The notes under the pieces are model-generated. The model made no database searches, had not been told where the DNA came from, and was given only the letters and a program-made list of their open reading frames with translations. The position numbers and the translations under genes were made by a program. A stretch of DNA of 64,000 bases from Ramlibacter aurantiacus (GTDB lineage: Bacteria > Pseudomonadota > Gammaproteobacteria > Burkholderiales > Burkholderiaceae_C). The stretch spans positions 62,001 to 126,000 of the forward strand of contig NZ_JAEQNA010000004.1 of the NCBI RefSeq assembly GCF_016722895.1, read 5' to 3'. Of the stretch, positions 16,798-26,585 are shown one piece after another (position 1 is the stretch's first letter; the number at the start of each line of letters is the position of its first letter).

Positions 16798-17421
16798 TTA
16801 GCGCGAATACAGTTCGACGATCAGCGATTCGTTGATGTCCGCACCGAATTCGTCGCGGTCCGGCACCTTCTTGAACGTGCCCTCGGCCTTGTCGGCGTTG
16901 ACCTCGACCCAGGCCGGAATGCCGACTTGCTGCGCCAGTTGCAGGGCCTCGACCACGCGGTTCTGCTTCTTGGACTTCTCGCGGACGGCGACCACGTCAC
17001 CTGCCTTGACCAGGTAGGAGGGGATGTTGACCGGTTGGCCGTTCACCGTGATGGCCTTGTGCGACACCAACTGGCGAGCTTCGGCGCGAGTCGACCCGAA
17101 ACCCATGCGGAACACCACGTTGTCCAGGCGGGACTCGAGGATGGACAGCAGGTTGGCGCCCGAGTTGCCCTTGCGGCGCGAGGCTTCGGCGAAGTAGCGC
17201 CGGAATTGCTTCTCGAGCACGCCGTACATGCGCTTGACCTTCTGCTTCTCGCGCAGCTGCAGGCCGAAATCGGAGGTGCGCTGGCCGGAGGTGCGGCCAT
17301 GCTGGCCGGGCTTGGAGTCGAACTTCGCCTTGTCGCTGATCGAACGGCGGGCGCTCTTCAGGAACAGGTCGGTGCCTTCGCGGCGGGATAGTTTGGCCTT
17401 GGGGCCGAGATAACGTGCCAC
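16798..17421 (-). CDS. rpsD: 30S ribosomal protein S4
   Basis: A 207-residue primary 16S rRNA-binding protein of the 30S body. It starts [20 protein letters not shown] and contains the S4 RNA-binding domain ([34 protein letters not shown], about residues 98-135). In many bacteria S4 also represses its own alpha operon by binding the leader mRNA; I did not try to assign such a structure here. The 110-base spacer from rpsK is longer than others in the operon. Confidence 0.98.
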   Translation of the reverse strand: MARYLGPKAKLSRREGTDLFLKSARRSISDKAKFDSKPGQHGRTSGQRTSDFGLQLREKQKVKRMYGVLEKQFRRYFAEASRRKGNSGANLLSILESRLDNVVFRMGFGSTRAEARQLVSHKAITVNGQPVNIPSYLVKAGDVVAVREKSKKQNRVVEALQLAQQVGIPAWVEVNADKAEGTFKKVPDRDEFGADINESLIVELYSR

Positions 17422-17531
17422 TTGTGAATCCTTGTTGCTCGAGACTGCCGCGGCCTATTGCCGCGGGAGCCGATCCTCCGGAGAGGCCGGCGGTGGTCTT
17501 GGTGGGTGAGCCGAATCGACCTGATCGAGGA

Positions 17532-17936
17532 TCAGATGCGACGGCGCTTCTGAGGCCGGCAACCGTTGTGCGGCACCGGCGTCACATCGGCGATCGAGGT
17601 GATGCGAATGCCCAGGGCAGCCAGCGCACGCACCGACGACTCGCGACCCGGGCCGGGACCCTTGATCTCGACGTCCAGGTTCTTGATGCCCTGGTCGATC
17701 GCAGCGCGACCGGCCACTTCGGAGGCCACCTGTGCAGCAAAGGGAGTCGACTTGCGCGAACCCTTGAAGCCCTGGCCACCGGAGGAGGCCCAGGACAGCG
17801 CATTGCCCTGGCGATCGGTGATCGTGATGATGGTGTTGTTGAAGGATGCGTGCACGTGCGCGATGCCATCGGACACGTTCTTGCGAACCTTCTTGCGCAC
17901 ACGTTGCGCGGCGTTGCTGGCGGGAGCCTTGGCCAT
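17532..17936 (-). CDS. rpsK: 30S ribosomal protein S11
   Basis: A 134-residue platform protein of the 30S subunit. It has [43 protein letters not shown] in the middle and the C-terminal [18 protein letters not shown] that contacts 16S rRNA. The N-terminal 16-residue basic/alanine extension is typical of proteobacteria. It lies 18 bases after rpsM. Confidence 0.98.
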   Translation of the reverse strand: MAKAPASNAAQRVRKKVRKNVSDGIAHVHASFNNTIITITDRQGNALSWASSGGQGFKGSRKSTPFAAQVASEVAGRAAIDQGIKNLDVEIKGPGPGRESSVRALAALGIRITSIADVTPVPHNGCRPQKRRRI

Positions 17937-17954
17937 ATCGAATCTCTTTCCCGT

Positions 17955-18320
17955 TTATTTCTTCAGAGCCTGAGCCGCCTTGCGCGGACCCTTGCGGGTG
18001 CGGGCATTGGTGCGCGTGCGCTGGCCGCGCATCGGCAGGCCGCGGCGATGGCGGAAACCGCGGTAGCACCCGATGTCCATCAGGCGCTTGATGTTCATCG
18101 TGGTCTCGCGGCGCAGGTCACCCTCGATGGTGAACTGGGCGATCTGGTCGCGGATCTTCTCGAGGTCCGCGTCCGACAGGTCCTTGACCTTCTTGGAGTA
18201 GGCGATGCCGCAGGCTTCGCAGATCTTGCGCGCCCGGGTACGGCCGATGCCAAAGATGGCCGTCAGGCCGATCTCGGCGTGTTGGTGCGGCGGAATGTTG
18301 ATGCCAGCAATACGTGCCAT
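17955..18320 (-). CDS. rpsM: 30S ribosomal protein S13
   Basis: A 121-residue head protein of the 30S subunit contacting the P-site tRNA through its basic tail ([21 protein letters not shown]). The start [30 protein letters not shown] is invariant. It follows rpmJ by 25 bases and begins the classical alpha operon order S13-S11-S4-alpha-L17. Confidence 0.98.
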   Translation of the reverse strand: MARIAGINIPPHQHAEIGLTAIFGIGRTRARKICEACGIAYSKKVKDLSDADLEKIRDQIAQFTIEGDLRRETTMNIKRLMDIGCYRGFRHRRGLPMRGQRTRTNARTRKGPRKAAQALKK

Positions 18321-18345
18321 GTGCGTCTTTCCTGAAACGTTGTCG

Positions 18346-18459
18346 TCAGCCCTGGCGCTGCTTGTGGCGCGGATCGGTGCAGATCACGCGGACAACGCCC
18401 TTGCGACGGATGATCTTGCAGTTGCGGCAGATCTTCTTGACGGAAGCCGAAACTCTCAT
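18346..18459 (-). CDS. rpmJ: 50S ribosomal protein L36
   Basis: A 37-residue zinc-ribbon protein ([15 protein letters not shown]...), read directly from the bases between secY and rpsM. The zinc ligands C11, C14, C27 and H32 are all present, so this is the zinc-bound form. It lies 38 bases after secY with AGGAG upstream. In many relatives infA stands between secY and rpmJ; here there is no room for it. Confidence 0.95.
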   Translation of the reverse strand: MRVSASVKKICRNCKIIRRKGVVRVICTDPRHKQRQG

Positions 18460-18497
18460 TGGTTTTCTCCTAAATACTCTGCGGCGGGGACCGTGGT

Positions 18498-19814
18498 TCA
18501 GCCGCCCAAGGTGGTCTTGAAGTTGGCCTTCTTCAGCAGCGATTCGTACTGCTGCGACATCAGGTAGTTCTGCACCTGAGCCATGAAGTCCATCGTGACG
18601 ACCACGATGATCAGCAAGGACGTGCCACCGAAATAGAACGGCACGTTGTAGCGAAGGATCAGGAACTCCGGCAGCAGGCAGACGGCCGTGATGTAGACGG
18701 CTCCCGCCAGCGTGAGGCGCACCAGGATCTTGTCGATGTAGCGAGCCGTCTGGTCACCCGGACGAATGCCCGGAATGAACGCGCCGCTCTTCTTCAGGTT
18801 GTCCGCCGTCTCCCTGCTGTTGAACACCAGCGCGGTGTAGAAGAAGCAGAAGAAGATGATGGCCGCCGCATAGAGCATCACGTAGATCGGCTGTCCCGGC
18901 GACAGCGTCGCCGCGATGTCCCTGAGCCAGCGCATGCCCTCACCCGCCGAGAACCAGCCCACCACCGTCGCCGGCAGCAGGATGATCGACGAGGCGAAGA
19001 TCGGCGGGATCACGCCAGCCATGTTCAGCTTCAGTGGCAGGTGCGAGGACTGGCCCCCGTACACCTTGTTGCCTACCTGCCGCCGCGCATAGTTGACGAG
19101 GATCTTGCGCTGGCCTCGCTCGACGAACACCACGAACCAGGTGACCAAGGCCACCAGGGCGACGATCAGCAGCGAGACCAGGATGCTCATGGCCCCGGTG
19201 CGCACCAGCTCCAGCAGCCCCGCCACGGCAGCCGGCAGGCCGGCCACGATACTGGCGAAGATGAGGATCGAGATGCCGTTGCCAAGACCGCGTTCGGTGA
19301 TCTGTTCGCCCAGCCACATCAGGAACATGGTGCCGGCCGTGAGGCTCACCACCGTCGTCATCCTGAATCCGAAGCCGGGGTTCAGAACCAGACCGGCCGA
19401 CGACTCCAGCGCAATCGCGATGGACAGCGACTGGAAGATCGCGAGACCCAAGGTGCCGTAGCGCGTGTACTGCGTGATCTTGCGCCTGCCCGCCTCGCCC
19501 TCTTTCTTCAGCTGCTCGAGTGTCGGGACGACATAGGTGAGCAGCTGCATGATGATCGAGGCCGAGATGTACGGCATGATCCCCAGCGCGAACACCGCGA
19601 AGCGCGAGAGCGCACCACCCGAGAACATGTTGAACAGGTTCAGGATGCCGCCCTGTTGCTGGAACAGCGCCTGGAGCTGGCCGGGGTCGATGCCGGGCAC
19701 GGGAATGTGTGCACCGATCCGATAGACCACGAGCGCCAGCAACAGGAAGACCAGCCGGCGACGCAAGTCGCCGAACTTCCCGGTCTTGGCGATCTGGGCT
19801 GCGCTAGTTGCCAC
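18498..19814 (-). CDS. secY: preprotein translocase channel subunit SecY
   Basis: A 438-residue ten-helix channel of the Sec translocon in the inner membrane. Landmarks are the N-terminal [26 protein letters not shown], the plug region after helix 1, [16 protein letters not shown] and the cytoplasmic loop [24 protein letters not shown]. It lies in the usual place after rplO in the spc operon with a 21-base gap. Full length, no unusual insertions. Confidence 0.98.
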   Translation of the reverse strand: MATSAAQIAKTGKFGDLRRRLVFLLLALVVYRIGAHIPVPGIDPGQLQALFQQQGGILNLFNMFSGGALSRFAVFALGIMPYISASIIMQLLTYVVPTLEQLKKEGEAGRRKITQYTRYGTLGLAIFQSLSIAIALESSAGLVLNPGFGFRMTTVVSLTAGTMFLMWLGEQITERGLGNGISILIFASIVAGLPAAVAGLLELVRTGAMSILVSLLIVALVALVTWFVVFVERGQRKILVNYARRQVGNKVYGGQSSHLPLKLNMAGVIPPIFASSIILLPATVVGWFSAGEGMRWLRDIAATLSPGQPIYVMLYAAAIIFFCFFYTALVFNSRETADNLKKSGAFIPGIRPGDQTARYIDKILVRLTLAGAVYITAVCLLPEFLILRYNVPFYFGGTSLLIIVVVTMDFMAQVQNYLMSQQYESLLKKANFKTTLGG

Positions 19815-19835
19815 GAATTGCTACCTCTTCCTGGA

Positions 19836-20270
19836 TCACTCGGCCAAGCTGCCGCCAGCGGCCTCGATGGCCGCCTTGGCACCTGCGGTGGCACCGATAC
19901 CGGTCAGCTTCACGGCGCGGCTGATTTCGCCGGTCTTGATGACCTTGACCACCTTGGCGAGCTCCGGCACGAGGCCGGCTGCCTTCAAGGACAGCAGGTC
20001 GACTTCGGCAGCGCCCAGCTGGTCGAGGGTTGCCAGCGAAATCTCGGCGTTGTACTTCAGCTTCTGCGACTTGAAGCCGCGCTTGGGCAGGCGCCGCTGC
20101 AGCGGCATCTGCCCGCCTTCGAAGCCGACCTTGTGGTAGCCGCCCGCGCGCGACTTCTGGCCCTTGTGGCCGCGACCAGCGGTCTTGCCCAGGCCCGAGC
20201 CGATACCGCGGCCCACGCGTCGGCGCGCCTTGCGGGCGCCGGGGGCGGACTTGAGGTTATTGAGTTCCAT
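19836..20270 (-). CDS. rplO: 50S ribosomal protein L15
   Basis: A 144-residue large-subunit protein. It has the conserved basic glycine-rich N-terminus ([25 protein letters not shown]) that threads into 23S rRNA, and the [18 protein letters not shown] block. It begins one base after the rpmD stop, so the two are probably translationally coupled. Confidence 0.97.
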   Translation of the reverse strand: MELNNLKSAPGARKARRRVGRGIGSGLGKTAGRGHKGQKSRAGGYHKVGFEGGQMPLQRRLPKRGFKSQKLKYNAEISLATLDQLGAAEVDLLSLKAAGLVPELAKVVKVIKTGEISRAVKLTGIGATAGAKAAIEAAGGSLAE

Positions 20271-20271
20271 A

Positions 20272-20454
20272 TCAGAGCACCTTCACCAGGTAGGCGACCT
20301 TGTTGATCATCCCGCGCACTGCGGGCGTGTCTTCCAGTTCGCTCGTGCTGTTCACCTTGCGCAGGCCCAGGCCGCGCACCGTGGCGCGGTGCGACTCCTT
20401 GGTGCCGATCGGGCTGCGGACCAGCTGGATCTTGACGGTTTGTTGGTTGGCCAT
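20272..20454 (-). CDS. rpmD: 50S ribosomal protein L30
   Basis: A 60-residue small ribosomal protein starting [17 protein letters not shown], with the motif [32 protein letters not shown]. The open frame extends five codons further upstream, but ATG 20454 gives the family N-terminus. The gap to rpsE is 14 bases. Confidence 0.96.
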   Translation of the reverse strand: MANQQTVKIQLVRSPIGTKESHRATVRGLGLRKVNSTSELEDTPAVRGMINKVAYLVKVL

Positions 20455-20468
20455 GTCGGGGTCTCCCA

Positions 20469-20990
20469 TCAGGCGGCGAAGATGTCTTCGACCGACTTGC
20501 CGCGCTTGGCTGCCACTTCCGCCGGGGTGGTGGAGTTGCGCAGCGCATCGAAGGTGGCGCGGACCATGTTGTACGGGTTGGTCGAACCGTGGCTCTTGGC
20601 CACGATATCGGTGATGCCCATGACTTCGAACACCGCGCGCATCGGGCCGCCGGCGATGATGCCGGTACCCTTGGGAGCGGGCGCCATCATGACGTGGGCG
20701 GCACCGTGGTGACCCACCACGTTGTGGTGGATGGTGCCGTTCTTCAACTGCACCTTGGTCATGTTGCGGCGGGCTTCTTCCATCGCCTTCTGCACGGCCG
20801 CCGGCACTTCCTTGGACTTGCCCTTGCCCATGCCGACGCGGCCGTCGCCGTCGCCCACCACAGTCAACGCGGCGAAGCCGAGGATCCGGCCGCCCTTGAC
20901 CACCTTGGTGACGCGGTTGACCGCAATCATCTTCTCCCGCAGGCCGTCTTCCGGACCGTCACCCTGGGTCTTCGCTTGAACTTTTGCCAT
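20469..20990 (-). CDS. rpsE: 30S ribosomal protein S5
   Basis: A 173-residue protein at the mRNA entry/decoding region of the 30S subunit. Conserved blocks are [47 protein letters not shown] and the central [39 protein letters not shown]. The N-terminal ~20 residues before the double-stranded RNA-binding-like fold are variable. Confidence 0.98.
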   Translation of the reverse strand: MAKVQAKTQGDGPEDGLREKMIAVNRVTKVVKGGRILGFAALTVVGDGDGRVGMGKGKSKEVPAAVQKAMEEARRNMTKVQLKNGTIHHNVVGHHGAAHVMMAPAPKGTGIIAGGPMRAVFEVMGITDIVAKSHGSTNPYNMVRATFDALRNSTTPAEVAAKRGKSVEDIFAA

Positions 20991-21008
20991 GTGTGTATCC
21001 GTGTCCGT

Positions 21009-21374
21009 TTAGAACTGCAGGCCGGCTTCGCGGGCCGCCTCGGCCAGCGCCTTGACGCGGCCGTGATAGGCAAAACCCGACCGGTCGAATGCAACCTTCT
21101 CGACACCCGCGGCCTTGGCCTTTTCGGCGATCAACTTGCCGACGACCTGGGCGGCGGCGGTGTTGCCCCCCTTGCCGGAGCCGCCGAGCGACTCGCGCAC
21201 ATCGGCCTGGGCCGTCGAAGCGGAAGCCAGGACCTTGCTGCCGTCTTCGGAGAGGACGGCAGCGTAAATGTGAAGGTTGGTGCGATTGACGGTCAGACGC
21301 GCAACGCCTTGCTGGGCAATGCGGATGCGGGTCTGGCGGGCGCGGCGCAGCCGCTGCTCTTTCTTGGTCAACAT
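21009..21374 (-). CDS. rplR: 50S ribosomal protein L18
   Basis: A 121-residue 5S rRNA-binding protein. It begins [19 protein letters not shown], with the mid-region [13 protein letters not shown] and the C-terminal [28 protein letters not shown] that are diagnostic. It lies 18 bases before rpsE and 11 bases after rplF. Confidence 0.98.
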   Translation of the reverse strand: MLTKKEQRLRRARQTRIRIAQQGVARLTVNRTNLHIYAAVLSEDGSKVLASASTAQADVRESLGGSGKGGNTAAAQVVGKLIAEKAKAAGVEKVAFDRSGFAYHGRVKALAEAAREAGLQF

Positions 21375-21385
21375 CGTGCTGCCCC

Positions 21386-21919
21386 TTACTTCTTCTTGGT
21401 CTCTTTGATCGTGATCTTTTCGTCCGCGTAGCGGATGCCTTTGCCCTTGTAGGGCTCGGGCGGACGAATCGCACGGATCTCGGCGGCCACCTGGCCGACG
21501 CGCTGGCGGTCAGCGCCCTTGACCACGATTTCGGTCGGCGCGGGGGTCGCCACGGTGATGCCTTCCGGCATCTCGATGTTGACCGGATGGGAGAAGCCGA
21601 CCGCGAGGTTCAGCTTGTTGCCCTGGGCAGTGGCCTTGTAGCCGACGCCGACCAGCGAGAGCTTCTTCTCGAAGCCCTTGGTCACGCCGACCACCATGTT
21701 GTTGACCAGCTGCCGCATGGTGCCGGACATCGCATTCGCCTCACGCGACTCGTCTGCCGGCGTGAAGGTCAGCTTGCCATCGGCCTGCGCCACCGTCACC
21801 AAGGCATTGGCAGCCAAAGCAAGCTGCACGCCAGAGCCCTTGACGCTGATCTGGTCTTCCTTGATTTCCACGTTCACGCCCTGCGGGACGGCAACGGGGT
21901 TTTTTCCAACTCGGGACAT
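21386..21919 (-). CDS. rplF: 50S ribosomal protein L6
   Basis: A 177-residue protein at the base of the L7/L12 stalk, made of two related domains. It starts [19 protein letters not shown], and the C-terminal signature [24 protein letters not shown] is complete. It begins 15 bases downstream of rpsH. Confidence 0.98.
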   Translation of the reverse strand: MSRVGKNPVAVPQGVNVEIKEDQISVKGSGVQLALAANALVTVAQADGKLTFTPADESREANAMSGTMRQLVNNMVVGVTKGFEKKLSLVGVGYKATAQGNKLNLAVGFSHPVNIEMPEGITVATPAPTEIVVKGADRQRVGQVAAEIRAIRPPEPYKGKGIRYADEKITIKETKKK

Positions 21920-21934
21920 GCGTTGTTCCTTCCC

Positions 21935-22330
21935 TTAGGCGACGTAGCAAAGCACTTCGCCACCGACGCCGCTAGCACGCGCCTTGCGGTCGGTCATCAC
22001 ACCCTTGGGCGTGGTGACGATGGCGACGCCAAGGCCGTTCATGACCTGCGGAATCGCGTCGCGGCCCTTGTAGATGCGCAGGCCAGGACGACTCACACGC
22101 TCGATGCGCTCGATCACCGGACGTCCGGCGTAGTACTTGAGCGCGATCTCAAGCTCGCTCTTGCCACCGTCTTGCTTGACCTGGAAGCCGTCGATGTAGC
22201 CCTCGTCCTTCAGGACCTGGGCAATGGCCACCTTCAGGTTCGAAGAGGGCACGCTCACCGTAGCCTTGGCCACCATCTGCGCATTGCGGATGCGGGTCAG
22301 CAGGTCGGCGATGGGATCACTCATGCTCAT
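21935..22330 (-). CDS. rpsH: 30S ribosomal protein S8
   Basis: A 131-residue primary 16S rRNA-binding protein; in E. coli it also represses the spc operon. It begins [19 protein letters not shown] and ends [25 protein letters not shown] 22330 has AGGAGA upstream with 5-base spacing and is preferred over the ATG two codons later. The open frame continues into rpsN sequence upstream, which is only a frame overlap. Confidence 0.97.
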   Translation of the reverse strand: MSMSDPIADLLTRIRNAQMVAKATVSVPSSNLKVAIAQVLKDEGYIDGFQVKQDGGKSELEIALKYYAGRPVIERIERVSRPGLRIYKGRDAIPQVMNGLGVAIVTTPKGVMTDRKARASGVGGEVLCYVA

Positions 22331-22349
22331 ATTCGTCTCTCCTGCCCGC

Positions 22350-22655
22350 TTACCAGCTGGCCTTGATGACGCCCGGGATGTCGCCGGTGAAGGCCATCTC
22401 GCGGATCTTGTTGCGGGCCAGCCCGAACTGACGGAACGTGCCACGCGGACGACCCGTGATTTCGCAGCGGTTGCGCAGGCGGGTCGGGTTGGCGTTGCGC
22501 GGCAACTGCTGCAACGCCAGGCGGGCGGCGCCGCGCTCTTCGTCGCTCTTGCTGGCGTCATCGGCAATCGCCTTCAGCTCGGCGTGCTTCTTCGCGAACT
22601 TGGCAACCAGTTTCTCTCGCTTGAGCTCGCGCTCGATCAAAGCTTTCTTAGCCAC
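22350..22655 (-). CDS. rpsN: 30S ribosomal protein S14 (zinc-independent form)
   Basis: A 101-residue protein of the 30S head. It is the long, zinc-free type: the region that carries CxxC pairs in the short form has only one cysteine ([31 protein letters not shown]). It starts [16 protein letters not shown] and lies 9 bases after rplE. Confidence 0.97.
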   Translation of the reverse strand: MAKKALIERELKREKLVAKFAKKHAELKAIADDASKSDEERGAARLALQQLPRNANPTRLRNRCEITGRPRGTFRQFGLARNKIREMAFTGDIPGVIKASW

Positions 22656-22664
22656 GATGCACCT

Positions 22665-23204
22665 TCAGGACTTGAACGGGAAACGGAAGCCGGAGAGCAG
22701 CGCCTTGCACTCTTCGTCGGTCTTGGCCGTCGTCGTGATACTGATGTTCAGGCCGCGCAGGGCATCGACCTTGTCGTACTCGATCTCGGGGAAAATGATC
22801 TGCTCCTTGACCCCGACGTTGTAGTTGCCGCGGCCGTCGAAGGCGCGAGCCGAGATACCGCGGAAGTCGCGCACCCGGGGCAAAGCCACGGTGACGAAGC
22901 GATCGAGGAACTCGTACATGCGCGTACCGCGCAGCGTGACCATCGTGCCAATCGCCTGTCCCTCACGGATCTTGAAGCCGGCGATGGCCTTCTTGGCCTT
23001 GGTCACCACCGGCTTTTGGCCGGAGATCTTGGTCAGGTCGCCCACGGCGTTGTCCATGACCTTCTTGTCGGCGACCGCCTCGGACACACCCATGTTCAGG
23101 GTGATCTTGGTGATGCGGGGCACCTCCATTGGCGACTTGTAGCCGAACTTGGCGGTCAGTTCGGGGACCACCTTCTCGAGGTAATGCTGTTTGAGTCGTG
23201 CCAT
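22665..23204 (-). CDS. rplE: 50S ribosomal protein L5
   Basis: A 179-residue 5S rRNA-binding protein of the central protuberance, contacting P-site tRNA. It starts [22 protein letters not shown], and the blocks [18 protein letters not shown] and [28 protein letters not shown] are diagnostic. It follows rplX by 11 bases. Confidence 0.98.
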   Translation of the reverse strand: MARLKQHYLEKVVPELTAKFGYKSPMEVPRITKITLNMGVSEAVADKKVMDNAVGDLTKISGQKPVVTKAKKAIAGFKIREGQAIGTMVTLRGTRMYEFLDRFVTVALPRVRDFRGISARAFDGRGNYNVGVKEQIIFPEIEYDKVDALRGLNISITTTAKTDEECKALLSGFRFPFKS

Positions 23205-23215
23205 GTCGCTATCCC

Positions 23216-23533
23216 TCAGGCCGCCTTGATTTCTTCGCCGGAGGACTTGAACACGCGCACGCGCTTGTCACCCTCGACCTTGATACCCACCCGGTCGGCC
23301 TTGCCGGAAGCGGGGTTGTAGATGGCCACATTGGACTGGTGGATGGCCATGGACTTTTCCACGATGCCGCCGGTCGTGCCCTTCATGGGGTTCGGCTTGG
23401 TGTGCTTCTTGACCAGGTTGATGCCCTCGACGATGACATGGTCGTCATCGGTACGCAGCACCACCCGGCCCCGCTTGCCCTTGTCGCGGCCCGCGAGCAC
23501 GATCACTTCGTCGCCTTTGCGAATCTTGTTCAT
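23216..23533 (-). CDS. rplX: 50S ribosomal protein L24
   Basis: A 105-residue assembly-initiator protein of the large subunit with an N-terminal KOW motif ([22 protein letters not shown]). The central [15 protein letters not shown] is conserved. It lies 11 bases downstream of rplN. Confidence 0.98.
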   Translation of the reverse strand: MNKIRKGDEVIVLAGRDKGKRGRVVLRTDDDHVIVEGINLVKKHTKPNPMKGTTGGIVEKSMAIHQSNVAIYNPASGKADRVGIKVEGDKRVRVFKSSGEEIKAA

Positions 23534-23544
23534 GAACGCGTCCT

Positions 23545-23913
23545 TTACAGAACTTCAGGGGCCAGCGACACGATCTTCATGAACTTCTCGGTACGCAGCT
23601 CGCGCGTGACCGGGCCGAAGATGCGGGTGCCAATCGGCTCCAGCTTGTTATTGAGGAGAACGGCGGCGTTGCCGTCGAACTTGACGAGGGAGCCGTCGTC
23701 GCGACGGATACCTTTGCGGGTACGGACAACCACTGCGCTATAGATCTCGCCCTTTTTGACGCGACCGCGCGGCGCAGCCTTCTTGATGGCGACCTTGACG
23801 ATGTCGCCCACGCCGGCATAGCGACGCTTGGAGCCGCCGAGCACCTTGATGCACAGGACTTCCTGCGCGCCCGTGTTGTCGGCAACCTCGAGCAGGGATT
23901 CAGTTTGGATCAT
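23545..23913 (-). CDS. rplN: 50S ribosomal protein L14
   Basis: A 122-residue intersubunit-bridge protein. It starts [37 protein letters not shown], and [28 protein letters not shown] ends the fold. It is the first gene of the run. The S10-operon genes that often precede it (rpsQ, rpmC, rplP) are absent, and a promoter stands about 160 bases upstream. Confidence 0.98.
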   Translation of the reverse strand: MIQTESLLEVADNTGAQEVLCIKVLGGSKRRYAGVGDIVKVAIKKAAPRGRVKKGEIYSAVVVRTRKGIRRDDGSLVKFDGNAAVLLNNKLEPIGTRIFGPVTRELRTEKFMKIVSLAPEVL

Positions 23914-24076
23914 TTCGGTATTCCCAACTTGTACCCAACGCCCCGCGGCAACGCGCCGCCGGGATCATCGAGTCAGTCTTGGGCCTGTCGTCCGCACCCA
24001 GGCCGAGGGCCTGAAGGCATCCGAGTAGGCTGAAAGTTCATGAACGAACTCTCGCCCAAAAATAGGCGAGCCCGCG

Positions 24077-24104
24077 ATTGTGGCATGAAACTGATCGCTG
24101 TCAA
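24077..24104 (-). promoter_or_regulatory. strong sigma70 promoter of the rplN operon
   Basis: On the minus strand a consensus TTGACA (24099-24104) is followed after 16 bases by CACAAT (24077-24082). The -35 overlaps the TGA stop of glpD. The predicted start near 24070 gives a leader of about 157 bases. The leader opens with a hairpin (CTCGCC at 24051-24056 with GGCGAG at 24065-24070) and holds a GTTCATGAAC palindrome (24036-24045). The remainder of 23914-24076 shows no gene. Confidence 0.7.
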
Positions 24105-25708
24105 GCGACTCGCCGTGAAGCCGCGGGCAGGTAGCGCGCGGCGAGGTCGGCGAAGGCGGCGCGCGCGGGATCGACGCCCGTCTCCTCCTGCAGGATCGTC
24201 GCCACATCGCCGGCCAGGCGGGCGGCGAGCCGGGCGTCCAGGAACAGGAGGCGCGAGCGTCGAGCCAGCACATCCTCGACCGTTCGCGCGTATTCCTCGC
24301 GGGCCGCGAAGCGGACCATCGCCTCGGTCAGGCCACCCCCCAACTCGTTGCCGGCCCCTGGCAGGCGATTCACCGCTGCAGCTTCCGTGCCGTACAGGTG
24401 CGGGCCGGGAGGCAGCGTCAGGTCCGATGGCGCGACCGCCTCACCCGCTCCCAGCAGCCGCTCGTGTGCGGACGCTGCGGCAGCATGGGCGGGAACCAGG
24501 CCTTCACTGGCGCAGCGTTCGAGCACGGCCGACGCCATTGAACGATAGGTGGTCCACTTGCCGCCCGTCACCGTCACCAGCCCGCTCGGACGGACCTCGA
24601 TCAGGTGTTCGCGGCTGATGGCGCCGGTGTCGCGGTCCATCGCCTGGAGCGGCTTGACCAGCGGCCGCAGCCCGACCCACAGGCTGCGGATGTCCTCGCG
24701 CGAAGGTGGGCGTGCCAGGTACCGGCCCGCCTCGCGCAGGATGAAATCAAGTTCGCCGGGGAACTGAACCGGCTCGCGCGGCAGGTCGTCGCGCGGAGTG
24801 TCCGTCGTACCCAGGATGAGCTTGCCGAGCCAGGGTACGGCAAACAACACCCGGCCATCGGCCGTGCGCGGCACGATGAGGGCGCCCCGGCCCGGCAGGA
24901 AGTGCCGGTCAACCACCACGTGCAGGCCCTGGCTGGGTTTGACCAAGGCGGGCGCCGGCAAGCCGTCGGCCTCGCCGTCCATGCTCCGCAGGGCATCGAC
25001 CCAGACACCCGTGGCATTGACCACGCATCGCGCCCCGATCTCGAACGAGCGGCCTTCTTCACGGTCCTGGCAGCGGACACCGGCCAGGCGCCCGTCGCGG
25101 CGCCAGAGATCCGTGACGGCGCAGTAGTTCAGGACCGTGGCGCCATGCCGCTGGGCGGTGCGCGCGAGGGCCAACGCAAGGCGGGCGTCCTCGAACTGAC
25201 CATCCCAGTACTCGATGCCACCGCGCAGCCCCTCGGGCCGTAGCCCCGGCATCCGTTCCAGCGTCTCGGTACGGTTCAACCAACGAGTGGCGCCCAGGCC
25301 GGCGCGGCCGGCGAGCGTGTCATAGAGCTTGAGCCCGGCGCCGTAGAACGGCTTCTCCCACAGGTCGTAGGCCGGCATGACGAAGGCGATCGGACCCGCC
25401 AGGTGCGGTGCGTTGCGCAACAGCAGCGCCCGCTCACGCAGCGCTTCTCGAACCAGCCCGATACGGCCCTGCGCGAGATAACGCACCCCGCCGTGCACCA
25501 GCTTGGTGGCGCGGGACGAGGTCCCGCCGGCGAAATCGTGTGACTCCACCAGGGCGACCGAGAGCCCGCGCAGCGTGGCATCCAGCGCCACGCCCAGTCC
25601 GGTCGCGCCGCCGCCGACCACCACCAGATCGAAGGGTTCGGGCCGGGACAACCGCGCCACGATGTCTTGTCTGTGCACGAGCTGGATTCTGGCAGCCTGT
25701 CCGCGCAT
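24101..25708 (-). CDS. glpD: aerobic glycerol-3-phosphate dehydrogenase
   Basis: A 535-residue membrane-associated FAD enzyme that oxidises sn-glycerol 3-phosphate to dihydroxyacetone phosphate and passes electrons to quinone. The N-terminal dinucleotide fold FDLVVVGGGATGLGVALDA is followed by SRATKLVHGGVRYL, typical of GlpD. The central GTTDTP and C-terminal VTGGKWTTYRSMA blocks are conserved. It is divergent from proC with a 34-base gap. No glycerol kinase or facilitator gene is nearby. Its stop codon is part of the promoter of the ribosomal operon downstream. Confidence 0.92.
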   Translation of the reverse strand: MRGQAARIQLVHRQDIVARLSRPEPFDLVVVGGGATGLGVALDATLRGLSVALVESHDFAGGTSSRATKLVHGGVRYLAQGRIGLVREALRERALLLRNAPHLAGPIAFVMPAYDLWEKPFYGAGLKLYDTLAGRAGLGATRWLNRTETLERMPGLRPEGLRGGIEYWDGQFEDARLALALARTAQRHGATVLNYCAVTDLWRRDGRLAGVRCQDREEGRSFEIGARCVVNATGVWVDALRSMDGEADGLPAPALVKPSQGLHVVVDRHFLPGRGALIVPRTADGRVLFAVPWLGKLILGTTDTPRDDLPREPVQFPGELDFILREAGRYLARPPSREDIRSLWVGLRPLVKPLQAMDRDTGAISREHLIEVRPSGLVTVTGGKWTTYRSMASAVLERCASEGLVPAHAAAASAHERLLGAGEAVAPSDLTLPPGPHLYGTEAAAVNRLPGAGNELGGGLTEAMVRFAAREEYARTVEDVLARRSRLLFLDARLAARLAGDVATILQEETGVDPARAAFADLAARYLPAASRRVA

Positions 25709-25742
25709 CAGGGCGCGAACGGCCCCCGGCTAGACTTGCCCG

Positions 25743-26585
25743 ATGACCGCAGCAGCCCCCTCCGTCCCGTCCACGCGCCTTGCCTTCATCGGCGGCGGCA
25801 ACATGGCCAGCGCCTTGATCGGCGGGCTGCTCGCGCGCGGCCTGGAACCGGCGTCGATCCAGGTGGTGGAGCCGTTCGAGGGCGCGCGTGACCGGCTTCG
25901 CCAGCAGTTCGGCATCGCCGCCGCACTCGCGCCCGAGGCGGCGCTGGCCGACGCAGGACTGGTCGTGTGGGCGGTGAAGCCGCAGACCTTCGCCGAAGCA
26001 GCCGCCCAGGCCCGACCCTTCGTCGATCCCGGCGCGTTGCACCTGAGCGTGGCCGCCGGCATCCGCTCCAACAGCATCGGCACCTGGCTGGGCACGACGC
26101 GCGTGGTGCGCGCCATGCCCAACACGCCCGCGCTGGTCGGCCAGGGGATGACCGGCCTGTTCGCACGCGATGCGGTCACGGCCGCGGACCGGGCCCAGGT
26201 CGAGCAGGTGATCGCGCCCAGCGGCGAATGGATCTGGGTCGATGCCGAGGAACAACTGGATGCGGTGACGGCGCTGTCCGGCTCCGGTCCGGCCTACGTC
26301 TTCCTGTTCCTGGAGGCCATGATCCAGGCCGGCGCCGAAATGGGGCTCGCGCGCGAGCAGGCGGCGCGGCTGGCCGTCGGCACCTTTGCCGGCGCCACCG
26401 AACTGGCCCGGCGCTCCCAGGAGCCACCCACGGTGCTGCGCGAACGGGTCACCTCGAAAGGCGGCACCACCTACGCCGCCATCACCTCCATGCAGCAGGA
26501 CCAGGTGCCGGCGCACTTCGTCAAGGCGCTGCATGCCGCGCGCACCCGGGCCAGGGAGCTGGGCGACGAGTTCGGCAGCGCCTGA
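25743..26585 (+). CDS. proC: pyrroline-5-carboxylate reductase
   Basis: A 280-residue enzyme for the last step of proline synthesis, reducing pyrroline-5-carboxylate with NAD(P)H. It has the N-terminal Rossmann motif AFIGGGNMASALIGGLL, the VVRAMPNTPALVGQGMTG block and the C-terminal dimerisation signature (ALSGSGPAYVFLFLEAMIQAG ... KGGTTYAAI). A TAGACT -10-like hexamer ends six bases before the ATG, so the transcript may be leaderless. Its stop abuts the ubiA stop with no gap (TGATCA). Confidence 0.96.
   Translation: MTAAAPSVPSTRLAFIGGGNMASALIGGLLARGLEPASIQVVEPFEGARDRLRQQFGIAAALAPEAALADAGLVVWAVKPQTFAEAAAQARPFVDPGALHLSVAAGIRSNSIGTWLGTTRVVRAMPNTPALVGQGMTGLFARDAVTAADRAQVEQVIAPSGEWIWVDAEEQLDAVTALSGSGPAYVFLFLEAMIQAGAEMGLAREQAARLAVGTFAGATELARRSQEPPTVLRERVTSKGGTTYAAITSMQQDQVPAHFVKALHAARTRARELGDEFGSA

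Noticed and set aside
24051-24070. CTCGCC...GGCGAG hairpin as a glpD terminator
   Set aside because: No T-run follows, and it lies at the predicted start of the rplN transcript, so it is better read as a leader structure.
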